Assembly (NCBI RefSeq): GCF_015062615.1
Contig: NZ_SUUH01000002.1
Span: 124,001 to 188,000, forward strand
From: Denitrobacterium detoxificans
Lineage (GTDB): Bacteria > Actinomycetota > Coriobacteriia > Coriobacteriales > Eggerthellaceae
DNA: 64,000 bases
Direction of reading: 5' to 3'
Below are positions 50,567 through 60,367 of the stretch, piece by piece (the stretch's first letter is position 1; each line of letters starts with the position of its first letter). A program made the translations under genes and the position numbers. A model generated the notes under the pieces. That model was not told the origin of the DNA, ran no database searches, and was given only the letters and a program-made list of their open reading frames with translations.

Positions 50567-53500
50567 ATGACCAGAGAATTAAAGTCTATGGACGGCAATA
50601 CCGCTGCGGCGCATGTTTCGTATGCGTTTACCGAGGTTGCCGGTATTTATCCCATCACCCCGTCGAGCCCCATGGCCGACTTTGTGGACCAGTGGTCGGC
50701 TAATGGCCGTAAGAATATTTTCGGTTCCACGGTGAATGTCGTGGAAATGCAGAGCGAGGGCGGTGCGAGCGGCACGGTTCATGGCTCGCTTACCGCAGGT
50801 GCGCTTACCACCACCTACACTGCTTCTCAGGGTTTGCTGCTCATGATCCCGAACATGTACAAGATCGCAGCCGAGCAGCTGCCGTGCGTTTTTCACGTGT
50901 CTGCTCGTACCGTAGCCACGCAGAGCTTGAACATCTTCGGCGATCATTCCGATGTCATGGCTTGCCGCCAGACGGGCTTCGCCATGCTCGCCGAGGGCAA
51001 CGTACAGGAGGTCATGGACCTTTCCGCCGTTGCGCATCTGGCTGCCATCAAGGGTCATATGCCGTTCCTGAACTTCTTTGACGGTTTCCGCACGTCCCAC
51101 GAGTATCAGAAGATCGCCGTATGGGATTACGACGATCTGGCCGATATGTGCGACTTCGACGCCGTAGCTGCGTTCCGCGCCCATGCGCTCAATCCCGAGC
51201 ATCCTGCAATGCGTGGTAGCCATCAGAATGGCGACATCTTCTTCCAGAATCGCGAGGCCTGCAATGGCGTGTACGACGCGCTGCCTGCGGTGGTCGAGGG
51301 TTGCATGCAGCAGGTGAACGAGAAGATCGGCACCAATTATCAGCTGTTCAACTACTATGGCGCGCCCGATGCCGATCGCGTGGTCGTGTGCATGGGTTCG
51401 TTCTGCGACGTGCTCGAAGAGACCATCGATTACCTGAACGCTCATGGCGAGAAGGTTGGCCTGGTGAAGGTTCGCCTGTACCGTCCGTTCAGCATCAAGC
51501 ATTTCGTGAATGCGCTGCCTGAAACGGTGCGCAAGATCGCTGTTATGGATCGCACGAAGGAGCCTGGCAGCATCGGTGAGCCTCTGTACCTAGACGTCGT
51601 GAGCGCTCTGCGCGAAGCTGGCCGCGATGATATCGTGGTTACGGGCGGTCGCTATGGTCTGGGCAGCAAGGACACGCCTCCGGCCAGCGCTTTCGCCATC
51701 TTTGAAGAGCTGGCGAAGGACGAGCCGAAGCGTGAGTTCACCATTGGCATCGTCGACGACGTTACCCATCTCAGCCTTTCCGAGAGCGCCGATTGCCCGA
51801 ATACGGCAGCGCCTGGCACGATCGAGTGCAAGTTCTGGGGCCTGGGCGGCGACGGTACCGTTGGCGCAAACAAGAACAGCGTCAAGATCATTGGCGACCA
51901 CACCGACAAGTACGTGCAGGCGTACTTCCAGTACGACAGCAAGAAGACGGGCGGCGTAACCATCAGTCATCTGCGTTTCGGCGATAGCCCCATCCGCAGC
52001 GCTTACTACATCAACAAGGCCGACTTCGTTGCCTGCCATAACCCCAGCTACTTGATCAAGGGCTTCCGCATGGTGCAGGACGTGAAGCCTGGTGGCGTGT
52101 TCATGATCAACTGTCAGTGGTCGCCCGAAGAGCTCGACCAGCATCTGAATGCCGAAACGAAGCGCTACATTGCTCAGAACGACATCCAGCTTTACACGAT
52201 CAACGCCATCGACTTGGCCATCGAGATCGGCATGGGCAAGCGTACCAACACCATCCTGCAGAGCGCGTTCTTCGCGTTGGCGAAGATCATGCCGCAGGAA
52301 GAGGCCATCCAGCTCATGAAGGATGCCGCCACGAAGTCCTACCTGAAGAAGGGCCAGGATGTCGTGGATATGAACCACAAGGCAATCGACGCGGGCGCTA
52401 CTGCGTTCGTGAAGATTGACGTGCCCGCTGCCTGGGCCAATGCCGAAGACGATGCTCAGCCCGAGCAGCTTTCCGGCGATCCCGAGCTGGTGAAGATGGT
52501 TTCCGAGATCATGCAGCCTGTGGGCCGCATGGATGGCGACCGCCTGCCCGTAAGCGCATTCATGGATCATGTCGACGGCCAGTGGCCTCTGGGCGCTTCG
52601 GCCTACGAGAAGCGCGGCCTTTCCGTTACCGTTGCTTCGTGGAATCCCGAAAAGTGCATCCAGTGCAACCAGTGCTCGTTCGTGTGCCCGCATGCCACCA
52701 TCCGCCCCTATGTGCTCACCGAGGAAGAGGCTGCGGCTGCTCCGGCATCGACGCAGCTCATCGATGCAAAGGGTCCGAAGGTCAAGGGCATGAAGTACAC
52801 GCTTGCCGTGTCTCCGCTCGACTGCATGGGCTGCGGCGTGTGCATTGGCGCTTGCCCCACCAATTCGCTTTCCATGCTTCCCACCGAAGGCGAACTGCCC
52901 AAGCAGGAGGTCTTCGACTACTGCGTTAGCCAGGTTGCCGAAAAGCCCGAGGCGTGCGGTACGAGCGTAAAGGATAGCCAGTTCAAGAAGCCGCTGCTTG
53001 AGTTCTCCGGTTCGTGCGCTGGCTGCGCCGAGACGAGCTACGCGCGTCTGGTTGCGCAGCTCTTCGGCGATCGCATGTTCATCGCCAACGCTACTGGTTG
53101 CTCTTCCATCTGGGGTAATCCTGCAGCTACCTCGCCGTATACCACCACTGCCGAAGGCCATGGCCCCGCATGGTGCAACAGTCTGTTCGAAGACAATGCG
53201 GAATTCGGCCTGGGCATGCGCGTGGGTCACGAGGCAGTTCGCAACGAACTCGCTCTTGAATCTACGGCTCTCATCGAGTCTGACGCTCCCGAGGCTGTAA
53301 AGGCCGCAGCTCAGCAGTGGCTCGATACGCGCAACGATGCGCAGGCGAACCAGGAAGCTGCGAAGGCCTATGTCGAACAGCTGAAGACGCTCGACACCGA
53401 TGCGGCTCGCAAGATCCTCGACCGCAGCGAATTCCTGACCAAGAAGAGCTACTGGATCTTCGGTGGCGACGGTTGGGCATATGACATTGGCTATGGCGGC

Positions 53501-54097
53501 CTCGACCATGTTCTTGCCAGCGGCCAGAACGTTAATGTGCTCGTATTCGACACGGAAGTGTATTCCAACACGGGTGGTCAGGCTTCCAAGGCTTCGAACA
53601 TCGGTCAGGTTGCCCAGTTTGCAGCAGCTGGTAAGGATGTTCAGAAGAAGAGTCTTGCCGAGCTGGCCATGTCGTACGGCTACGTCTACGTTGCCCAGAT
53701 TGCCATGGGTGCAAAGCCTGCGCAGACCATGAAGGCCATCTGCGAAGCCGAAGCCTACGACGGCCCCTCGCTCATCATCGCCTACAGCCCCTGCGAGATG
53801 CACTCCATCAAGGGCGGCATGAAGAATTGCCAGTCCGAAATGAAACGTGCCGTCGAGTGCGGTTACTGGAACCTCTTCCGCTTCAACCCCGAAGCCGAAG
53901 CCGGCAAGAAGTTTACGCTCGATTCGAAGGAGCCCTCGGGCGGTTATCGCGAGTTCCTTATGAACGAGGCGCGTTATTCCCGCCTCACGCGCGAATTCCC
54001 CGAGCGCGCCGACGAGCTCTTCGCCGAAAACGAGCAGTGCGCCATGGATCGCTACGATCACCTGGTCAAGCTCAAGGAAATGTATTCCGAAGCCTAG
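50567..54097 (+). CDS. nifJ: Pyruvate:ferredoxin (flavodoxin) oxidoreductase, single-chain
   Basis: ATG 50567 follows GAAGGAGAGG. The 1176-residue enzyme has the full single-chain PFOR layout. Its N-terminal pyruvate domain contains GIYPITPSSPMADFVDQW, followed by the gamma domain with GLGGDGTVGANKNSVKI. Two [4Fe-4S] motifs begin at C697 (CIQCNQCSFVCPHAT) and C753 (CMGCGVCIGACPTN). The C-terminal TPP domain has CSGSCAGCAET, GGDGWAYDIGYGGLDH and DTEVYSNTGGQASKAS. It oxidises pyruvate to acetyl-CoA with reduction of ferredoxin, a central step in anaerobic metabolism. It is probably monocistronic, with a terminator 24 bases after the stop. Confidence 0.98.
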   Translation: MTRELKSMDGNTAAAHVSYAFTEVAGIYPITPSSPMADFVDQWSANGRKNIFGSTVNVVEMQSEGGASGTVHGSLTAGALTTTYTASQGLLLMIPNMYKIAAEQLPCVFHVSARTVATQSLNIFGDHSDVMACRQTGFAMLAEGNVQEVMDLSAVAHLAAIKGHMPFLNFFDGFRTSHEYQKIAVWDYDDLADMCDFDAVAAFRAHALNPEHPAMRGSHQNGDIFFQNREACNGVYDALPAVVEGCMQQVNEKIGTNYQLFNYYGAPDADRVVVCMGSFCDVLEETIDYLNAHGEKVGLVKVRLYRPFSIKHFVNALPETVRKIAVMDRTKEPGSIGEPLYLDVVSALREAGRDDIVVTGGRYGLGSKDTPPASAFAIFEELAKDEPKREFTIGIVDDVTHLSLSESADCPNTAAPGTIECKFWGLGGDGTVGANKNSVKIIGDHTDKYVQAYFQYDSKKTGGVTISHLRFGDSPIRSAYYINKADFVACHNPSYLIKGFRMVQDVKPGGVFMINCQWSPEELDQHLNAETKRYIAQNDIQLYTINAIDLAIEIGMGKRTNTILQSAFFALAKIMPQEEAIQLMKDAATKSYLKKGQDVVDMNHKAIDAGATAFVKIDVPAAWANAEDDAQPEQLSGDPELVKMVSEIMQPVGRMDGDRLPVSAFMDHVDGQWPLGASAYEKRGLSVTVASWNPEKCIQCNQCSFVCPHATIRPYVLTEEEAAAAPASTQLIDAKGPKVKGMKYTLAVSPLDCMGCGVCIGACPTNSLSMLPTEGELPKQEVFDYCVSQVAEKPEACGTSVKDSQFKKPLLEFSGSCAGCAETSYARLVAQLFGDRMFIANATGCSSIWGNPAATSPYTTTAEGHGPAWCNSLFEDNAEFGLGMRVGHEAVRNELALESTALIESDAPEAVKAAAQQWLDTRNDAQANQEAAKAYVEQLKTLDTDAARKILDRSEFLTKKSYWIFGGDGWAYDIGYGGLDHVLASGQNVNVLVFDTEVYSNTGGQASKASNIGQVAQFAAAGKDVQKKSLAELAMSYGYVYVAQIAMGAKPAQTMKAICEAEAYDGPSLIIAYSPCEMHSIKGGMKNCQSEMKRAVECGYWNLFRFNPEAEAGKKFTLDSKEPSGGYREFLMNEARYSRLTREFPERADELFAENEQCAMDRYDHLVKLKEMYSEA

Positions 54098-54120
54098 GCA
54101 ATCGTAAAAGCCTGTCATAT

Positions 54121-54155
54121 AGAGGGGATGCGCTTCAGCCGCGTCCCCTCTTTTT
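54121..54155 (+). terminator. Intrinsic terminator after PFOR
   Basis: AGAGGGGA and GCG pair with CGC and TCCCCTCT around a short loop, followed by TTTTT. Confidence 0.9.
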
Positions 54156-54245
54156 GTCCTTAAGGTGAGAGGGTGCAACGAATTTTGCTTCGCAGCACCG
54201 GTCGAGATCGTAGCGAATTGTTCCTCAGGCCAATAAACCTTTCGT

Positions 54246-54269
54246 GCGAGAGAGCGCAGCGAATCTCGC
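54246..54269 (+). repeat. Small hairpin with loop GAGCGCAGCGAA
   Basis: GCGAGA (54246-54251) pairs with TCTCGC (54264-54269) around a 12-base loop GAGCGCAGCGAA. The loop is almost the same as in the next hairpin, while the stem is different. Confidence 0.65.
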
Positions 54270-54301
54270 CCAACCAACCTCCAGGCCCAGTTGCCACCCA
54301 A

Positions 54302-54329
54302 GGGCAGGGGAGCGAAGCGAACCCTGCCC
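54302..54329 (+). repeat. Small hairpin with loop GAGCGAAGCGAA
   Basis: GGGCAGGG (54302-54309) pairs with CCCTGCCC (54322-54329) around GAGCGAAGCGAA, differing from the previous loop by one base. The P2 loop ends of the large repeat (GAGCG ... GCGAA) look like the same theme. Confidence 0.65.
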
Positions 54330-54378
54330 GTAGATACCCCAGGTTTATATGAGCATGCGATTTCTCTGGGTAAGATTT

Positions 54379-54651
54379 GGGCTGGGCGGAATGCCCCGTG
54401 GGGCACCCTGTGAAAGCAAACAAAACGCGCTACGTTCGGGGTCCCCGCGGAGAGCGGGAGGCAAAGCCTCGCGCGAATCCGCGGGGACCCCGAACAGCGC
54501 GCAGTAAAAGCATGAACCAGCGAGCGCACGAGCACGGCTTCTGGACGCAAAAAGGAACGCCCGGAATACCCGAGCGTTCCCAATCACTCACAGCAGCGCA
54601 CCGTGCGAGCAGCGGAGCGGGGCGTGCCCCACGGGGCATTCCGCCCAGCCC
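54379..54651 (+). repeat. Multi-stem repeat, copy C
   Basis: The outer stem is a perfect 28-bp inverted repeat (54379-54406 with 54624-54651). P2 pairs TTCGGGGTCCCCGCGGA (54435-54451) with 54478-54494, closed by GCGCT/AGCGC, with a GAGGC-AAA-GCCTC sub-hairpin in its loop. P3 is longer than in A and B: base GCACGG/CCGTGC (54532-54537 with 54601-54606) and an inner hairpin GGAACGC/GCGTTCC (54554-54580). Linkers TGTGAAAGCAAA, GCATGAACCAGCGAGCGC and GCGAGCAGCGGAGCGGG match copy B. Confidence 0.85.
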
Positions 54652-54684
54652 GCGAGCGGATTAGCGGATTAGTGGATTAGCGGA

Positions 54685-55956
54685 TTACACTAGCTTCTCA
54701 AGCGCAGCAATCTTGACGCAGCAGCAGAACACTTCAAGCGCCTGTGCAAGTTCTTCAACAGGGGGTAGGGAAGGCGCAATGCGAATCACCGCATCCGAGG
54801 GATCCTTGTGATAGGGGAAGGGTGCGCCAGCTCCCGTGAGGGTGACGCCCGCTTCGCGTGCGAGTTCAACGATGCGCTTAGCGGTACCCTGCGGCCCGGT
54901 GAACGTTACGAAGTAGCCACCGCGCGGATGCGTCCACGTGCAGCCCGTGCCTTCCAGTTCGCGGCTGAGCGTTTCTTCTACCAGGTCGAACTTCGGGCGC
55001 AGCAATGCGGCATGCTTTGCCATATGCTCGGCAATGCCTTCGGCGTCGCGCAGGAAGCGCACGTGACGAAGCTGGTTTAGCTTGTCGTGGCCGATGATTT
55101 GCACGTTCATGAGCTTGGTGATCTCGGCGATGTTCGCTTCGCTTGATGCCATTGCCGCAATGCCCGCACCCGGGAAGGTAATCTTGCTGGTGCTGGCAAA
55201 CTTGTAAGCACGGTTGGGGTTGCCAGCGGCAGCACATGCGCGTGCGATGTCGGCAACGTGTTCCTGCTCTGCCGGGTTGGAAGAAAGATGATGTACGCAG
55301 TAGGCGTTATCCCAGAAGATGCGGAAGTCATCGGCTGCCTTCATATTGGCCAAGCGCTCGACAACTTCGTCGGAGTACGTGCAGCCCGAGGGGTTGGAGT
55401 AGGTGGGCACGCACCAAATGCCCTTGACGCTTTCGTCGGCGGCGAGCTGTTCGACGGCATCCATGTCGGGACCGTCTTCGTTCAGCGGCACGTTGATCAT
55501 TTCGATGCCGAAGAGCTCGGTAATCGAGAAATGGCGATCGTAGCCAGGAACGGGGCAAATCCACTTCACGGTATCAAGCTTGCCCCAAGGGGTGCAGCCT
55601 TGCGTGCCAAATGCCCAGTTGCGGGCAATGGCATCGTACATGAGGTTCAGGCTCGATTCGCCGCCCACGATAACGCGGTCGGCCTCGTCGTCGAGCATGG
55701 TTGCCATGAGTTCGCGCGCTTCGCGAATGCCCACGCCTACGCCGTAGTTGCGACAATCGGTGCCGTCGGCGGCCTTCAGATCAGATTCGGCGTTGAGTAC
55801 GTCGAGCATGGGGGCGCTCAGGTCGAGCTGGGCGGAAGAGGGCTTACCACGCGCCATGTTCAGCGAGAGATCCTTTGCTTTCCACGCGGCGTATGCGCGC
55901 TTCTGTTCGTCGAGCAACGTGCTGCATTCTGCTGAGCTGAGGTCGGCGTATGACAT
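54685..55956 (-). CDS. Aspartate aminotransferase-type PLP enzyme (PF12897-like)
   Basis: The 423-residue protein belongs to the class I aminotransferase-like group that starts with LNMARGKPSSAQLDLS. It shows GGESSLNLMYD, WICPVPGYDRHF, a PTYSNPSGCTYS motif, DNAYCVHHL for the PLP aspartate region and the lysine in FASTSKITFPGAGIA. This group has been annotated as aspartate or alanine-glyoxylate-like aminotransferases; exact substrates are not certain. RBS AAGGAA precedes the ATG. It lies 77 bases after the proline-type symporter on the same strand. Confidence 0.88.
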   Translation of the reverse strand: MSYADLSSAECSTLLDEQKRAYAAWKAKDLSLNMARGKPSSAQLDLSAPMLDVLNAESDLKAADGTDCRNYGVGVGIREARELMATMLDDEADRVIVGGESSLNLMYDAIARNWAFGTQGCTPWGKLDTVKWICPVPGYDRHFSITELFGIEMINVPLNEDGPDMDAVEQLAADESVKGIWCVPTYSNPSGCTYSDEVVERLANMKAADDFRIFWDNAYCVHHLSSNPAEQEHVADIARACAAAGNPNRAYKFASTSKITFPGAGIAAMASSEANIAEITKLMNVQIIGHDKLNQLRHVRFLRDAEGIAEHMAKHAALLRPKFDLVEETLSRELEGTGCTWTHPRGGYFVTFTGPQGTAKRIVELAREAGVTLTGAGAPFPYHKDPSDAVIRIAPSLPPVEELAQALEVFCCCVKIAALEKLV

Positions 55957-55985
55957 GGTCGGTTCCTTCTTCCGTGTTGCCTTAT

Positions 55986-56012
55986 AAAAAGGGGACGCCC
56001 TTTGACGTCCCC
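55986..56012 (-). terminator. Terminator of the symporter gene
   Basis: On the minus strand GGGGACG pairs with CGTCCCC (56012-55991) and is followed by TTTTT (55990-55986), between the symporter and aminotransferase genes. Confidence 0.85.
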
Positions 56013-56033
56013 AAGATGATATACCGCGTGGTT

Positions 56034-57662
56034 TTAATCGTTCAGCGTCATGCCGTCTTCTAGCACGACTTCCATATTCCGTTCTTTGCTGACGTCGTGA
56101 TTCTCGTAGCGGTCGAAGTCGGCGAGAATCCCCTGGCTGGGAGTGGGGGTGAGTTTCGACACTACGTAGATGGCCAGGCAGCTAAGCAGGAACGCGGGTA
56201 GCAGCTCGTAGATGCCGAAAACGCCGCCAAGTGGCTTGACGAAGTTGTGCCAGATGAGCACCGTGGCAGCGCCCGTGAGCATGCCGGCGATGGCTCCCTG
56301 CTTGGTAGTGCGCTTCCAGTACAGAGAGAACAGCGTGAGCGGGCCAAACGAAGCGCCCAGGCCAGCCCATGCATAGGACACGACCGTGAAGATGACCGAG
56401 TCTTCGTTCCAAGCTACCAGGATGCCGAAGAGCAGCACGACGGTAAGCGTGATGCGCGAGACGATGAGCACCTGCTCGTCGGTGGCGTTCTTCTTGAAGA
56501 TACCGCGGAAGATGTTCTCGGCAACCGAAGAGCCCGTAATGAGCAGGTAGGAAGAGGCCGACGACATGGATGCCGCCAGAATGCCCGAAACCACGATGCC
56601 GCACATGAATGCCGGCAGCATGACCTGCGAGAGCATGATGAAGATGCTTTCGGCCGAGGAACTGGTAACGGCGCCGCCCAGAAGCATGGGGAGTGCCTTT
56701 CGGCCGATAAGGCCAATGAGCACGGCGGCCAGCATGCTGATGACCACCCATACAACGGCGATGATGCGCGATTGCTTTACCTCTTCTTCGCTGCGGATGC
56801 CCAGGAAGCGCACGAGCACCTGCGGCATGCCGAAGTAGCCCAGGCCCCAGGAGAGCGTGGAGATGATGGTGAGGACGCCAAAGGGTGTGGGATCGTCGAA
56901 GAGGGGAGTGCCGTCCATGGCCATCTGCGCGCCCGACTCGTCGAGCAGGGGAGTGGCCACCGAGGTGGCGGAAAGGAATCCGGGGATATCGGAAAGGAAG
57001 GCTGCGGTTGCTTGCACGCCGCCGGCCATGGCGATGGAGCCAATGACGACGACCAGGAGCGCGAAGAACATGAGGCAGCCCTGTACGAAGTCGGTGGCTA
57101 CAACGGAGAGGTAACCACCCACCATGGTGTACAAGAACACGATGAGCGCGCCAAATACCATCATGACGGAATAATCCCAACCGAAGAGGGTGTGGAAGAG
57201 CTTGCCGCACGTTACGAAGCAGCTACCCGTGTACACGCAGAAGAACAAAAGGATGATAACGGCAGCGATAGTGCCCACGATGTTCTTGGAGTCATGGAAG
57301 CGGTTCGAATAGAAGCCGGGGAGCGTGATGGAATCATTGGCCACAACAGAATAACGGCGTAGGCGCTTGGCTACGAATCGCCAATTGAGATACGTTCCGA
57401 TGGCAAGACCCACTGCCGTCCAGCCAGCTTCGCCCGCGCCCGTAAAGAAGGCCAGACCGGGGAGACCCATGAGCAGATAGCCCGACATATCGCTTGCCTC
57501 GGCGGAGAGGGCGGTGAACCAGGGGCCGACTTTCCTGCCGCCCAGGAAGTATTCCGATGCCGAAGAATTCGATCGCTTGGCGTAAATGAAGCCAATGGTG
57601 AGTACGGCGATAAAATAAATAAGTATCGCTACGACAACAAGGCTGTCCGAGTTTTCCATCAT
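56034..57662 (-). CDS. putP: Sodium:solute symporter, PutP (Na+/proline) type
   Basis: The 542-residue protein has about 13 membrane helices and the SSS-family landmarks: ASEYFLGGRKVGPWFTALSAEASDMSGYLLMGLPG, GWTAVGLAIGTYLNWRFVAKRLRRY, and GFYSNRFHDSKNIVGTIAAVI. The DMSGYLLMGLPG segment is typical of PutP. It would import proline with Na+, although related substrates are possible. Two adjacent ATG codons (57662, 57659) are both close to AAGGGGA; the first is listed. Confidence 0.92.
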   Translation of the reverse strand: MMENSDSLVVVAILIYFIAVLTIGFIYAKRSNSSASEYFLGGRKVGPWFTALSAEASDMSGYLLMGLPGLAFFTGAGEAGWTAVGLAIGTYLNWRFVAKRLRRYSVVANDSITLPGFYSNRFHDSKNIVGTIAAVIILLFFCVYTGSCFVTCGKLFHTLFGWDYSVMMVFGALIVFLYTMVGGYLSVVATDFVQGCLMFFALLVVVIGSIAMAGGVQATAAFLSDIPGFLSATSVATPLLDESGAQMAMDGTPLFDDPTPFGVLTIISTLSWGLGYFGMPQVLVRFLGIRSEEEVKQSRIIAVVWVVISMLAAVLIGLIGRKALPMLLGGAVTSSSAESIFIMLSQVMLPAFMCGIVVSGILAASMSSASSYLLITGSSVAENIFRGIFKKNATDEQVLIVSRITLTVVLLFGILVAWNEDSVIFTVVSYAWAGLGASFGPLTLFSLYWKRTTKQGAIAGMLTGAATVLIWHNFVKPLGGVFGIYELLPAFLLSCLAIYVVSKLTPTPSQGILADFDRYENHDVSKERNMEVVLEDGMTLND

Positions 57663-57805
57663 TCCCCTTACTTATATATATGTATGAAATCGTTTACGAA
57701 TTTCACTTCCCAACACATGGCATTACATTATAGAGCAACGTAAAAATGCCTTACATATATATGATGACGTGGGCACATGTTGCGGGTAAACGGAGGAATC
57801 GTGGA

Positions 57806-57859
57806 GATACACCCGGGGGCGTGTAAGCTGTTGACACGACTTCGGAGCTAGCGTATTAT
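57806..57859 (+). promoter_or_regulatory. Promoter of the tRNA-tuf unit with shared 18-bp motif
   Basis: GATACACCCGGGGGCGTG (57806-57823) is followed by TTGACA (57831-57836), 17 bases and TATTAT (57854-57859), a near-consensus promoter. It would drive tRNA-Tyr, tRNA-Thr, tRNA-Met and tuf. An AT-rich TTACATATATAT lies 55 bases upstream at 57751. Confidence 0.8.
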
Positions 57860-57933
57860 TCCATCTGCTCGCGCTTCGGGTGAAACCGAAAAACGAGCCG
57901 CAGCTTGAAAATTGCACAAGTTAAGCGAAAGAT

Positions 57934-58018
57934 GGGCGTGTGCCCGAGTGGTTAATGGGGACGGGCTGTAAACCCGTTGGCTCTGCCTACCTAGGTTCGA
58001 ATCCTAGCGCGCCCACCA
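57934..58018 (+). tRNA. tRNA-Tyr (GTA)
   Basis: An 85-base class II tRNA with acceptor GGGCGTG/CGCGCCC, anticodon stem CGGG/CCCG around CTGTAAA (anticodon GTA), a long variable arm, T-arm CTAGG-TTCGAAT-CCTAG and encoded ACCA. Confidence 0.95.
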
Positions 58019-58023
58019 TCTTT

Positions 58024-58099
58024 GCCCGTGTAGCTCAGTAGGTAGAGCACTTCGTTGGTAACGAAGAGGTCACCGGTTCAAATCCGGTCGCGGGCTCCA
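58024..58099 (+). tRNA. tRNA-Thr (GGT)
   Basis: A 76-base cloverleaf with acceptor GCCCGTG/CGCGGGC, anticodon stem CTTCG/CGAAG around TTGGTAA (anticodon GGT), T-arm ACCGG-TTCAAAT-CCGGT and encoded CCA. Confidence 0.95.
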
Positions 58100-58138
58100 T
58101 CTATTGCTTTATCGAGAACATCGTTCTCTTTTGCATCT

Positions 58139-58215
58139 GGCGGTGTAGCTCAGTTGGTTAGAGCACACGGTTCATACCCGTGGCGTCACTGGTTCGAATC
58201 CAGTCACCGCTACCA
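58139..58215 (+). tRNA. tRNA-Met (CAT), elongator type
   Basis: A 77-base cloverleaf with anticodon stem CACGG/CCGTG around TTCATAC (anticodon CAT), T-arm ACTGG-TTCGAAT-CCAGT and encoded CCA. The first acceptor pair is G-U, not the unpaired C-A of initiator tRNA, so an elongator is likely. Confidence 0.92.
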
Positions 58216-58258
58216 TAGATACTTCTACTGCTTACGCAGTCTTTATTTTTAGCTCATA

Positions 58259-58281
58259 AAACGCCCCAGTAGGGGCGTTCT
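58259..58281 (+). terminator. Hairpin between tRNA-Met and tuf
   Basis: AACGCCCC (58260-58267) pairs with GGGGCGTT (58272-58279). Followed by CTCATTG, it lacks a T-run, so partial attenuation or tRNA-mRNA processing is more likely than full termination. The tuf ribosome site follows at once. Confidence 0.5.
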
Positions 58282-58298
58282 CATTGAAGGAGGATTTC

Positions 58299-59501
<1,203 letters not shown>

Positions 59502-59518
59502 CTTCAATGAGGTTAATG

Positions 59519-59546
59519 GAGAGGGCTCACGCTTGTGGGCCCTCTC
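59519..59546 (+). terminator. Hairpin after tuf
   Basis: GAGAGGGC (59519-59526) pairs with GCCCTCTC (59539-59546). The tail is TTCC only, so some read-through into rpmG is likely. Confidence 0.6.
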
Positions 59547-59610
59547 TTCCACGCTTAACTTATCTGTGCAGTTTCAAGTCATAGCAATGTGAACATAAGG
59601 AGTAAAGTAG

Positions 59611-59760
59611 ATGCGTACGTTGGTCACCCTGGCCTGCACCGAGTGCAAGCGCCGTAACTATACGACCAAGAAGAACAAGCAGACCACTCCCGATCGCATC
59701 GAGTTGAAGAAATATTGCAAGTGGTGTGGACATCACACGTTGCATAAGGAAACTCGTTAG
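59611..59760 (+). CDS. rpmG: 50S ribosomal protein L33, zinc form
   Basis: The 49-residue protein reads MRTLVTLACTECKRRNYTT and ends YCKWCGHHTLHKETR. Two CxxC pairs make it the zinc-binding L33. RBS AAGGAG lies nine bases before ATG 59611. It is followed by tRNA-Trp and secE, the common order upstream of nusG. Confidence 0.95.
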   Translation: MRTLVTLACTECKRRNYTTKKNKQTTPDRIELKKYCKWCGHHTLHKETR

Positions 59761-59774
59761 AGGATGTGCATAAT

Positions 59775-59850
59775 AGGCCAGTAGTTCAATTGGTAGAGCG
59801 TCGGTCTCCAAAACCGAAAGTTGAGGGTTCGAGTCCTTCCTGGCCTGCCA
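59775..59850 (+). tRNA. tRNA-Trp (CCA)
   Basis: A 76-base cloverleaf with acceptor AGGCCAG/CTGGCCT, anticodon stem TCGGT/ACCGA around CTCCAAA (anticodon CCA), discriminator G and encoded CCA. Its anticodon and 3' GCCA end fit the T-box at 17131-17442. Confidence 0.95.
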
Positions 59851-59941
59851 GCTTGTTTACGAGCAGCTTTAACAGGCTGCTTGTTTGGCGTTATAAGAAG
59901 TTGAATATGGTCTGCAAAATTACAGACTTTGAAGGGTAAAG

Positions 59942-60364
59942 ATGGCTAAGAAATCAAAGACGCAACGCGCTAAAGCTTCTGCCCGTCGTGCAGCGCGCAA
60001 GGCGGATGTCGAGCAGAACGCGCAAGTTGCGGCCGAAGATTCGACGCAGGAAGCCTCTTCTGAAGAGAAGAAGGGTCTTTTCAAGCGTTCATCTCGTTCC
60101 TCAGAAGAGAAGAGCACGAAGCAGGCTTCTGAAGCTGCTTCGAAGTCTTCCGAAAAGAAGCCCGCGAAGGCTCCCAAAAAAGATGGGTTCTTCGCTGGCG
60201 TTCGCGCTGAAATGAAGCGCGTTACGTGGCCTACGCGCCAGGACGTACTCCGCTGGAGCGGGGTTGTCGTGGGTGCGCTGGTCTTTTTTGGCGTGTACGT
60301 TTTCATTCTCGACAACTGGATCGTAACGCCCCTGCTTGTGGCAATTTCGTCTCTGGGAGCGTAG
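59942..60364 (+). CDS. secE: Protein translocase subunit SecE
   Basis: The 140-residue protein has a long charged N-terminal extension (Lys/Ser/Glu-rich to about residue 80). The conserved core GVRAEMKRVTWPTRQDVLRWSGVVVGALVFFGVYVFILDNWI follows, giving one amphipathic helix and one membrane helix. It clamps SecY. The extension is longer than in minimal SecE proteins but usual for actinobacteria. nusG starts three bases after the stop. Confidence 0.95.
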   Translation: MAKKSKTQRAKASARRAARKADVEQNAQVAAEDSTQEASSEEKKGLFKRSSRSSEEKSTKQASEAASKSSEKKPAKAPKKDGFFAGVRAEMKRVTWPTRQDVLRWSGVVVGALVFFGVYVFILDNWIVTPLLVAISSLGA

Positions 60365-60367
60365 AAC

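Noticed and set aside
51590..54583. Minus-strand ORF of 997 codons across PFOR and repeat copy C
   Set aside because: It runs through a conserved gene in antisense and into non-coding repeat, with no start site or domain.
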